Shown: one piece after another, positions 32,614 through 37,659 of the stretch
How positions within the stretch are numbered: the stretch's first letter is position 1
Layout of the letters: every line of letters starts with the position of its first letter
Virus record (IMG/VR): IMGVR_UViG_3300037628_000290
Coordinates: 1 to 37,659 of that record
DNA: 37,659 nucleotides
From: a virus
Reading direction: 5' to 3' (one strand)
The notes under the pieces: generated by a model
What the model was told of the DNA's origin: nothing
Seen by the model: the letters and a program-made list of their open reading frames with translations, nothing else
Database searches by the model: none
Made by a program: the position numbers and the translations under genes

Positions 32614-33044
32614 TTCACTTCTCCAATTGTTTCTAAATCCATACCCTTACTATCTAAAAATGCCTTAATAATATTATTATCAAACTTTCTCCTACTGGCC
32701 GTAAATGCCTTGCTTCCTTTGTCTGTCCCTAAGTCCCAGACAAATCCTTCTCTTTTCCACTTAGCACAATCACATTCAAATTCCTGTATGATTTCTTTTG
32801 ACAATCTCACCCATTCCTTGCCCTTAACTACCTTAGTCTTACCATCATCTGCATCATAAAATACGTTGTATTCACCCGCTAACTTCATTTGAATGCTTTT
32901 TAATAATTCATATGTAGGAAAAAGCTCATGCAATATTCCAGGTTGCTTTAATTCCGGACAAACATCGAACATATAAAATATAACCTGCTTTATATCATAG
33001 ATATTTTCTGCAATGCTCTCTAGAACATCAGTTTTTTTGCTCAT
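32610..33044 (-). CDS. hypothetical protein
   Basis: 144 aa, mixed helix and strand, with CDCAKWKREGFVWDLGTDKGSKAF as its most distinctive text. No metal-site or nuclease motif is evident. Preceded by a two-span micro-protein gene. No family recognised. Confidence 0.62.
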   Translation of the reverse strand: MSKKTDVLESIAENIYDIKQVIFYMFDVCPELKQPGILHELFPTYELLKSIQMKLAGEYNVFYDADDGKTKVVKGKEWVRLSKEIIQEFECDCAKWKREGFVWDLGTDKGSKAFTASRRKFDNNIIKAFLDSKGMDLETIGEVK

Positions 33045-33047
33045 TAA

Positions 33048-33218
33048 CTACACCTTATCTGAATCAATAACAATTTGGGAAATAATACATCCAATTACAA
33101 AGCCAATTACTCCGTCTATCCACATAGAATGATCAGGATAAAAATACGTCATCAGTAACGACAAGCCAACTACTATCGGAGCAATGAATAATAAGGACTT
33201 AACAAATGACCAAATCAT
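33048..33218 (-). CDS. two-span membrane micro-protein, holin candidate
   Basis: 56 aa. AGAGG lies 7 nt before the ATG. Two hydrophobic helices (about 4-25 and 35-51) are joined by a short polar loop (YFYPDHSMWID) and end in ISQIVIDSDKV. Size and hairpin topology match class II holins, but it sits in the early block far from the lysozyme. Confidence 0.6.
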   Translation of the reverse strand: MIWSFVKSLLFIAPIVVGLSLLMTYFYPDHSMWIDGVIGFVIGCIISQIVIDSDKV

Positions 33219-33231
33219 GACTTACCTCTAA

Positions 33232-33543
33232 CTAATCCGGTTGCTGTACTGATAATGTTAACCCAATAAATAAACGTGGCTCTGTTCTCTTGCAGCTACT
33301 AACAAAATAGTCCGGAACCATGGATTGATGCTCTCTTCCATCCATATACTCTAATACATGTAGTGTTTCGCTCATGTAATATGCACTAAAATTAACAGCA
33401 TGCAGGTACTTGTTAAAGATAGTCCACCGCTGCTCTTTGGTTAATGACGCAGCCTTAAACCCAATCTTTCTCGCCAGTCCGTCCATGTCATATACTATCT
33501 TGTCTAACTCATCTATTAGTTCTTCAGTTAAATCATCACTCAT
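33232..33543 (-). CDS. hypothetical protein
   Basis: 103 aa. Helical N-terminus (DDLTEELIDELDKIVYDMDGLARKIGF), then a Tyr/His-rich part, then a beta end. It overlaps the upstream gene by 8 nt. No family recognised. Confidence 0.62.
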   Translation of the reverse strand: MSDDLTEELIDELDKIVYDMDGLARKIGFKAASLTKEQRWTIFNKYLHAVNFSAYYMSETLHVLEYMDGREHQSMVPDYFVSSCKRTEPRLFIGLTLSVQQPD

Positions 33544-33895
33544 CGCCTTTCTCCTCTATTTTCCTTAGATAACTTTTTTTCTTAACCCCTGTCTTTTTCT
33601 TAATACCATCTTCCCATCTTCTGTGAGCATCAGAATAATCAATGTTAAAAGCAGAATGGGATGGGTTTAAATGCGTGCGTGAATTCCACCCCCAGTTATC
33701 AAATCTCTTTGCAATATCCATTAATGCATTAATAACCCAAGTTAAATCAGAACATTCCTCATTCTTCAACACACGTTTATCAATAGCTTTATGGAATGTG
33801 CTAATAGCCATGCCAAGATCACTCCTCATTTTATCAAGCTCTTCCGGCTTAACGTCTAATGATTCTATAGTTACTATTGCATCTTCTTTGTCCAT
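33536..33895 (-). CDS. hypothetical protein
   Basis: 119 aa from ATG 33895, three bases after the upstream stop with GGTGA before it. The middle (ECSDLTWVINALMDIAKRFDNWGWNSRTHLNPSHSAFNIDYSDAHRRW) is conserved-looking, with Trp, His and Asn clusters; the C-terminus is very basic (KKKTGVKKKSYLRK). No family recognised. The basic end could bind nucleic acid. Confidence 0.6.
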   Translation of the reverse strand: MDKEDAIVTIESLDVKPEELDKMRSDLGMAISTFHKAIDKRVLKNEECSDLTWVINALMDIAKRFDNWGWNSRTHLNPSHSAFNIDYSDAHRRWEDGIKKKTGVKKKSYLRKIEEKGDE

Positions 33896-33898
33896 CAA

Positions 33899-34021
33899 TC
33901 ACCAACTGTCATATGTAAGCCAAAACCCTATGCCTAAAATTACTATCAATATAAGTAATCCAATGCCACCAAGTATTAGCTTGGTTAAAATATAGTATTT
34001 AAAGAACGTAAAGAATGTCAT
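33899..34021 (-). CDS. single-span membrane micro-protein
   Basis: 40 aa with one hydrophobic helix (about 12-35, LTKLILGGIGLLILIVILGIG) after an aromatic N-terminus (FFTFFKYY). ATGA overlap with the gene upstream. Function unknown. Confidence 0.55.
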   Translation of the reverse strand: MTFFTFFKYYILTKLILGGIGLLILIVILGIGFWLTYDSW

Positions 34022-34221
34022 TCCTCACTTAAGTCCTTGCCCCAATCTTCAAGCATCACTTGACACGCTGCAACGATGACCCAACACATTGGAATAGCCA
34101 ATAGACCACCCCAATTACCAGCAATCAACCATGCTCCATACAACAGCCCCAAGCAGCCAAGAAATATTACCAACGTAGTAAACATCAATGTGAGCTTTGT
34201 CTTTGTTATATTTGTCATCAT
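34018..34221 (-). CDS. two-span membrane micro-protein, holin candidate
   Basis: 67 aa. Two hydrophobic segments (about 11-33 and 37-56) and a charged end (DWGKDLSEE). GGAGG stands just upstream, inside the previous gene. Two adjacent ATG are possible starts. Topology fits a class II holin or an envelope-modifying protein. Confidence 0.62.
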   Translation of the reverse strand: MMTNITKTKLTLMFTTLVIFLGCLGLLYGAWLIAGNWGGLLAIPMCWVIVAACQVMLEDWGKDLSEE

Positions 34222-34415
34222 TCCTCCAACACCTTATCTAATCTTTTAACCAAGTCATCAAGCTCTATATCTATTCTTCCAAGCCAAACTGTCTTTATCT
34301 TACAGTCAACTTCAGCGCCCATAGGCTCATGACCCAATGCCACTGCAATAAAGCTGCGCGTCAAATCTAATGTTCCTATCACTTTTTTAAGATCATCACG
34401 AGTAAACATAAGCAT
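34218..34415 (-). CDS. small hypothetical protein
   Basis: 65 aa, amphipathic helical with WLGRIDIELDDLVKRLDKVLEE at the C-terminus. GAGGGA lies 8 nt before the ATG. No family recognised. The 81-bp gap upstream contains only a weak leftward promoter-like TTGGCA and an AT-rich stretch near 34450-34480. Confidence 0.6.
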   Translation of the reverse strand: MLMFTRDDLKKVIGTLDLTRSFIAVALGHEPMGAEVDCKIKTVWLGRIDIELDDLVKRLDKVLEE

Positions 34416-34496
34416 CTTCTTTGTCCCTCAGTCATTTTGTGTTATATATATTGTATCTCGTCTGCCAAGTGTAGAAAGAGTATTCGAGGTCGCATC

Positions 34497-34724
34497 TTAT
34501 GTGGCCTTAGCTATCTCTAACTTAAGACTCAGACTTACCGTTCTATCGCCCATTATTAGGTCTACTAGTTCGGCCTCACCATCTTCTATTAATATTTTAA
34601 TCAACCTATCTGTAGTTATAGTTGCAATCATACTTTCTAACTGAAACTTCATTGCAGCCATACCAACTTCTTCCTTTAATCCTGAACTCAGTATTAAATC
34701 AATAAGTGTATCTTTGACACTCAT
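34497..34724 (-). CDS. small hypothetical protein
   Basis: 75 aa, helical (KDTLIDLILSSGLKEEVGMAAMKFQLESMIATI). Start overlaps the upstream stop (TGATG), and GGAG precedes it. No family recognised. Coupled to the DUF5681 gene. Confidence 0.62.
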   Translation of the reverse strand: MSVKDTLIDLILSSGLKEEVGMAAMKFQLESMIATITTDRLIKILIEDGEAELVDLIMGDRTVSLSLKLEIAKAT

Positions 34725-35260
34725 CAGCTCTCCAACATCTTCTTGATGTTCTCTATTTCTTTCTTGAACTCGCTGAATTCACATATTTCTTGTGTAGATT
34801 TGATTCCAGCAAGTAACTCCTTGCCTTCCATGGGGGTTAATTGGCCGTCATCCATAGCCTTCATGACATTGTACGCCTGTTCATCCAATGTACCTACTAA
34901 TAATCCCTTCGGTGCTGGATTATCCTTGATCCTAGCCGGTAACACTCGCTCCATAATGAGTCTGATTATGCCTTCATCTCCATTAAGAGCCATCTCAATA
35001 GCTTTCTTAGTTATTCCAGAATAAGCCTCGTTTAACTTCTTGACGCACTCAACACGTTCTTTAGAGTTCCATATGCTAGCACCATTCGGATTACCACTGT
35101 GACCCTTCGTCCACCTGCCGTCCTTTTCTCTAACTACTTTCTTCTCATCATGAACAATTATATCTTGCTCAGACTGTTCTTTTTTTTTACTGTTCATTGA
35201 TTCTTTCTTGTCTGCTGGATCGTCAGAACAACGAAGCTTCTGAAGTAATTCCTTAGTCAT
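34724..35260 (-). CDS. DUF5681-domain protein, possible small terminase
   Basis: 178 aa. A basic/acidic lead-in is followed by GRWTKGHSGNPNGA (about 48-61), the DUF5681 signature (FxxGxSGNPxGRP type). Then come helices with KLNEAYSGITKKAIEMALNGDEGIIRLIMERVLPAR, also typical of the family. Such proteins often lie near terminase genes and are candidates for a DNA-recognition small subunit, but the role is not proven. Here it is about 28 kb from the large subunit. The start overlaps the VRR-NUC stop (GATGACTAA). Confidence 0.75.
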   Translation of the reverse strand: MTKELLQKLRCSDDPADKKESMNSKKKEQSEQDIIVHDEKKVVREKDGRWTKGHSGNPNGASIWNSKERVECVKKLNEAYSGITKKAIEMALNGDEGIIRLIMERVLPARIKDNPAPKGLLVGTLDEQAYNVMKAMDDGQLTPMEGKELLAGIKSTQEICEFSEFKKEIENIKKMLES

Positions 35261-35639
35261 CGTGACTTTCCGTTAATGTTCGAGAACGCTCTTTAACTTC
35301 TCTATCAACAACTTTAATAGCATCATCACATCCTTTACATACGTAGCATTTATAACCATATGACTCCAATTTATCCATAATGAATCTTTGTTTCTCAGTT
35401 GCATAAGACTCTTTAACGCGTTTCATCTCTATATACATAAACAATGATGGAAAGAATAGGTCAGGAATACCTGAAATCATACCCTCTGCCTTCATTCTAG
35501 CAGCAAACTTACCTGGTCGTTGACCCATATTTGTACTTGAATAGTAAAACAACAGCGGATGTCTCATGTGTAGATACTTAATGAAGTTAACTTGTTCTAC
35601 AGATTCCTTGGGGATCAGGGGTGCGTTTAGTTGTTTCAT
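35253..35639 (-). CDS. VRR-NUC domain nuclease
   Basis: 128 aa from ATG 35639; a longer frame from 35732 would read through promoter-like DNA and adds hydrophobic, unlikely text. The VRR-NUC core is clear: helix SVEQVNFIKYL, MGQRPGKFAARMKAEGMISGIPDLFFP (G-x-PD at about 57-60) and MYIEMKR (Glu71, Lys73), then a conserved QRFIMDKLESYGYKCYVCKGCDDAI end. Phage VRR-NUC proteins are stand-alone nucleases, possibly Holliday-junction or flap resolving. First gene of the leftward early block. -10-like TATAAT sits 7 nt before the ATG. Confidence 0.85.
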   Translation of the reverse strand: MKQLNAPLIPKESVEQVNFIKYLHMRHPLLFYYSSTNMGQRPGKFAARMKAEGMISGIPDLFFPSLFMYIEMKRVKESYATEKQRFIMDKLESYGYKCYVCKGCDDAIKVVDREVKERSRTLTESHDD

Positions 35640-35645
35640 AGCTCT

Positions 35646-35651
35646 ATTATA
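35646..35651 (-). promoter_or_regulatory. -10 box for leftward early block
   Basis: TATAAT on the minus strand (35651-35646) lies just before the VRR-NUC ATG at 35639. No good -35 is seen. Transcription from it would start at or near the ATG, giving a leaderless message, so the site or the start may be different. Confidence 0.35.
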
Positions 35652-35760
35652 TAGAAAAAGCAGACAAAAAAAATAGACATGATTGTGAATCGGATACCAC
35701 TCTGAAATACAACCACGTCTACTAAATAACAACCATTGGATGTATTGATTGTCATATCTT

Positions 35761-35769
35761 TGATATAAT
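35761..35769 (+). promoter_or_regulatory. extended -10 promoter for HNH island
   Basis: TGA-TATAAT (35761-35769), extended -10, no clear -35. The bases after it (TAGCCTA) resemble those after the promoter of the other HNH island (AGCCCTA). Confidence 0.6.
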
Positions 35770-35803
35770 TAGCCTATCACAAATAACTATATCGGAGTCC
35801 ATT

Positions 35804-36052
35804 ATGTCAAGAAAGCCAATCAATTTCAATGGGATTAAATATTACTATATGAAACCTTATTACCGTAGCCAGTGGCGGTCAGGGATTAAGTCAACATCGC
35901 TACACCGAGCTATATGGGTTCATCACCACGGAGAGATACCAAATGGTATGCTTATCCATCACATAGATCATGACAGGGTAAACAACGACATCTCAAACTT
36001 ACAGATGATGACCCCAAGAGAACACACCATACATCATAAGGGTAATCCTTGA
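35804..36052 (+). CDS. small HNH endonuclease (HNH_3 type)
   Basis: 82 aa. The HNH_3 core is LHRAIWVHHHGEIPNGMLIHHIDHDRVNNDISNLQMMTPREH (about 33-74), with HHIDHD as first motif, N-N-DISNL in the middle and REH at the end. No separate DNA-binding domain is present. CGGAG lies 7 nt before the ATG. It has its own extended -10 promoter and lies on the plus strand against the leftward block. Unlike the other two HNH proteins it belongs to the small intron/free-standing type. Confidence 0.9.
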   Translation: MSRKPINFNGIKYYYMKPYYRSQWRSGIKSTSLHRAIWVHHHGEIPNGMLIHHIDHDRVNNDISNLQMMTPREHTIHHKGNP

Positions 36053-36076
36053 CTTTTCTGCTAGAGGTGTTACTAT
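36049..36076 (+). promoter_or_regulatory. possible internal promoter
   Basis: TTGACT (36049-36054), a 16-bp spacer and TACTAT with a TG extension (36068-36076). It is good in form, but it would start transcription inside the following short ORF. Either it drives a leader RNA without that ORF's start, or the HNH transcript reads through. Confidence 0.45.
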
Positions 36077-36179
36077 GATGTTACAAGTCAAGAATAAAAA
36101 CAAACAAACAGACCCACCTGAGGCGCAAACGAGGGTGATAATAATAAGAAGATCGACAATAATAATAATAAATTTATAG
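36075..36179 (+). CDS. Ile-rich leader peptide candidate
   Basis: 34 aa from ATG 36075, with AGAGG 7 nt upstream. The C-terminal part is encoded by three ATA, two AGA, TCG, ACA and four ATA codons, giving RVIIIRRSTIIIINL. The stop (36177-36179) abuts the first segment of a four-segment pairing element with a U-tract. This is the layout of an attenuation leader peptide. It might instead be a tiny membrane peptide, comparable to the micro-ORF at 29446. Confidence 0.5.
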   Translation: MMLQVKNKNKQTDPPEAQTRVIIIRRSTIIIINL

Positions 36180-36250
36180 AGGAAGTGGGAAACCAACTTC
36201 AACCGAAGCCGAAAGGTGAGGGCGAGGTGGGAAAAGCTTCCTTTTTTTTT
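36180..36250 (+). promoter_or_regulatory. attenuator-like leader with U9 terminator
   Basis: Four complementary segments lie in order: 1 GAAG (36182-36185), 2 CUUC (36197-36200), 3 GAAGC (36205-36209), 4 GCUUC (36236-36240). 1:2 forms GAAGUGG-GAAA-CC(A)ACUUC with a GNRA loop. 2:3 forms CUUC-aacc-GAAG. 3:4 forms GAAGC/GCUUC and precedes nine U (36242-36250). A second CC-GAAA-GG hairpin lies between 3 and 4. The alternatives exclude each other. It precedes the membrane protein gene at 36277. Confidence 0.55.
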
Positions 36251-36276
36251 AAATTTTAACCATTGGAGCACACATT

Positions 36277-36630
36277 ATGAAACTTTCAATTAAACTTAAA
36301 TTACTTACAGCTGCAGCAGCGGCTCTATCGTGGACAATGATTGGCATTGGGTTCTTATTCCCTCCAGTCGCCATACCGTTTTTTGTTATCTCCTTTTTCT
36401 TTGGACTATTAACAATATTCGGAGCAGTTGATTTAGCTCGTTTACCAACAGATAAACTAACCGTTAATGATTTCCCACATCATGATAATGATAGCGATGA
36501 TCAAGCCACATTGAATGAACCATTGTTAACAGCAGAGCCATCAAGACTGCTTAGTTACGGTGAGGAAGCCGATGAACTTAGTGAACCTAATGAACTTGAT
36601 TATGAGGAAGTATATAGACTATACAACTAA
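36277..36630 (+). CDS. two-span membrane protein with acidic tail
   Basis: 117 aa. GGAG lies 8 nt before the ATG. Two hydrophobic segments (about 9-29 and 30-51, ALSWTMIGIGFLFPP and IPFFVISFFFGLLTIFGAV) are followed by about 60 residues rich in Asp, Glu, Leu and Pro (NDFPHHDNDSDDQ...EEADELSEPNELDYEEVYRLYN). Same design as 29516 and 36698. A terminator follows at 36645. Superinfection exclusion or another membrane function is possible; no family recognised. Confidence 0.68.
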   Translation: MKLSIKLKLLTAAAAALSWTMIGIGFLFPPVAIPFFVISFFFGLLTIFGAVDLARLPTDKLTVNDFPHHDNDSDDQATLNEPLLTAEPSRLLSYGEEADELSEPNELDYEEVYRLYN

Positions 36631-36644
36631 ACCAATCACTAACC

Positions 36645-36672
36645 AAGGGGCTTAATCGCCCCTTTTCTTTTA
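36645..36672 (+). terminator. rho-independent terminator
   Basis: AAGGGGC (36645-36651), loop UUAAUC, GCCCCUU (36658-36664), then U-rich UUCUUUUAUUU. Seven perfect pairs. It separates the two membrane protein genes, so the second may need its own promoter or readthrough. Confidence 0.85.
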
Positions 36673-36697
36673 TTTAAACTAACTGGAGTACTTAACT

Positions 36698-37075
36698 ATG
36701 AACTTTCTAGAACTTATAAACCAAGCACTAAAGATATCGTTTTTAGTATTTTTAGCAGCATGTCTTGCATCTTTATTCACTGCAGCACTTGTAGTCTCAG
36801 GCACCATTAGCTGGCCATTCTTTGTAGCACCAGCATTAGTATCATTTGTAACAATGATATTTAATCTATTCGCTCAAGATTATCTTGATCGTCATGCACC
36901 ACCTCTGCCAGTAATAATGGCACCACCAGCGGTAACAACTGACTCATCAGTATCATCATCGAGTGATGAACCAAGCAGCTCCGCTACGGAATCCAAAAAG
37001 AATGAATCATCACACAGTTTTGATCATGCTGAATTCTTCATAGACATCCCTAAGAACAATTCTAACAGTCGATAG
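36698..37075 (+). CDS. two-span membrane protein with Ser-rich tail
   Basis: 125 aa. GGAG is 9 nt before the ATG. Two hydrophobic segments (about 11-33 and 37-58, FLVFLAACLASLFTAALVV and FFVAPALVSFVTMIFNLF) precede a tail with SSVSSSSDEPSSSATESKKNESS. Third member of the two-span/disordered-tail group. It ends before a long convergent terminator. No family recognised. Confidence 0.68.
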   Translation: MNFLELINQALKISFLVFLAACLASLFTAALVVSGTISWPFFVAPALVSFVTMIFNLFAQDYLDRHAPPLPVIMAPPAVTTDSSVSSSSDEPSSSATESKKNESSHSFDHAEFFIDIPKNNSNSR

Positions 37076-37089
37076 TCTAAAACCTATCT

Positions 37090-37141
37090 AAAGGTACCAA
37101 GAAGAGTTAAAAACCTCACAAGGAGGCTCTTAGGTACCTTT
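37090..37141. terminator. bidirectional terminator hairpin
   Basis: AAAGGTACC (37090-37098) pairs perfectly with GGTACCTTT (37133-37141); inside are AAGAG/CTCTT and CCTC/GAGG. U-runs follow on the right and A-runs precede on the left, so it can stop the rightward island and the leftward gene that ends at 37130. Confidence 0.8.
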
Positions 37142-37498
37142 ATCTTTAAGCTTAGCATCTTCAATCAACGTGAGCATTACACCAGGAATATATTTATATC
37201 TATCATGTTCCATATATCTACCATCCTCAATAAGATCAAGCAATGTCATATAGAAGAATATCTTAAACTTACGTTCACCAAGGTAGTTAAAGTTTTTCTT
37301 GCACTCATAGAATGTTTTCTTTAATAGGTATTGGTGCAAATCAGCCCTAACTTTAATAGCAGGACTGATGAAATCAGCAATAATATCATCGGCATCTAGA
37401 TTACAATGTGGATTAAGTTGAAGTCGCTCATACTCCTCAAAATTTATCTCCAAGCCAAGGTAATCCCAAGCACACCATTTAGTTTCTTTATCAGTCAT
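37130..37498 (-). CDS. hypothetical protein
   Basis: 122 aa from ATG 37498, preceded by GAGGATATGAAA (ATG 37504 is too near the site). A helical protein with WCAWDYLGLEINFEEYERLQLNPHCNLDADDIIADF at the N-terminus and a Phe/Tyr-rich centre. It is the only leftward gene right of the second island. No family recognised. Confidence 0.62.
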   Translation of the reverse strand: MTDKETKWCAWDYLGLEINFEEYERLQLNPHCNLDADDIIADFISPAIKVRADLHQYLLKKTFYECKKNFNYLGERKFKIFFYMTLLDLIEDGRYMEHDRYKYIPGVMLTLIEDAKLKDKGT

Positions 37499-37579
37499 TT
37501 TCATATCCTCGTTATTAGTTGTTCAACGTATGTTACAGAAATCACCTGAAAAAGCCAGATTTATGACCTTATGAGCTTA

Positions 37580-37607
37580 TTAGGGGGTATAGGTAAGTAA
37601 CCCCTAA
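37580..37607. repeat. 7-bp inverted repeat hairpin
   Basis: TTAGGGG (37580-37586) and CCCCTAA (37601-37607) form perfect arms with a 14-nt loop. No U-tract follows, so it is not an intrinsic terminator. Confidence 0.65.
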
Positions 37608-37620
37608 ATGCACTAAGATA

Positions 37621-37655
37621 GTATAATATATATATATATATTATTATTATTATAC
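37621..37655. repeat. AT-rich (TA)n/(TTA)n dyad near right end
   Basis: GTATAATA (37621-37628) and TATTATAC (37648-37655) flank TA and TTA repeats, forming a low-melting dyad. It could be an easily unwound origin-type element or a sequence that stopped assembly. Confidence 0.6.
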
Positions 37656-37659
37656 AATA

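Noticed and set aside
35804-36250. Group I intron around the small HNH gene and the GNRA-loop RNA
   Set aside because: HNH_3 genes often sit in introns, but no split gene flanks it and no P3/P7 core sequence is visible; the HNH has its own promoter.
36530-36560. Dileucine-like EPSRLL in the acidic tail of 36277, suggesting a eukaryotic sorting signal
   Set aside because: Short motif, expected by chance in an acidic Leu-rich tail; no other sign of a eukaryotic target.
1-37659. Window as a closed circular phage genome
   Set aside because: Joining end to start adds an in-frame stop to the helicase soon after Walker B.

Overview
The window looks like most of the genome of a tailed phage with a short, T7-like tail (podovirus morphology), or a metagenomic contig of one. 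It has a head-tail connector (portal), scaffold, major capsid protein, tail tubular proteins A and B, a run of large ejected virion proteins and a tail fibre with a T7 gp17-type N-terminus, in T7-like order. DNA is AT-rich, genes are tightly packed with ATGA or TGATG overlaps, and most small genes have no recognisable family. I see no integrase, CI-type repressor or RNA polymerase gene, so a lytic phage using host RNA polymerase is the simplest reading; several extended -10 promoters fit that. The host cannot be named. An exact consensus chromosomal parS site inside the scaffold gene suggests a host with a chromosomal ParABS system, so not an enteric. Joining the two ends would put a stop codon into the truncated helicase at position 1, so the window is not a simple closed circle.

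Layout. (1) 1-1188, minus: a P-loop helicase cut by the window edge, and a Toprim primase. (2) 1189-1609: a gene-free control region with a promoter, a dyad, tandem 12-bp repeats and a candidate small RNA ending in a strong terminator. (3) 1610-7701: one minus gene, then a divergent plus operon of recombination genes (ERF annealase, Gp157, SSB) ending with the large terminase. (4) 7693-28902, minus: the virion and lysis operon, running right to left from portal through scaffold, capsid, head fibre, tail tubes, ejection proteins and tail fibre to a GH24 lysozyme and a one-span membrane protein. An HNH gene is inserted in it, and the capsid gene has its own promoter and a structured leader. (5) 28954-29842, plus: a small island with HNH gene, micro-ORF and membrane protein. 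(6) 29835-35639, minus: about twenty small, mostly unknown genes, many membrane-spanning, headed by a VRR-NUC nuclease and a DUF5681 protein that may be the small terminase. (7) 35761-37075, plus: a second island with HNH gene, Ile-rich micro-ORF, attenuator-like leader and two membrane proteins. (8) 37130-37498: one minus gene, then an AT-rich end.

The most interesting signals are the parS site; the two islands with the same layout (extended -10 promoter, HNH endonuclease, short Ile-rich ORF, two-span membrane protein with a disordered tail); the transcription-attenuator arrangement in the second island; mutually exclusive hairpins in the capsid leader; and a compact candidate RNA upstream of the primase genes.
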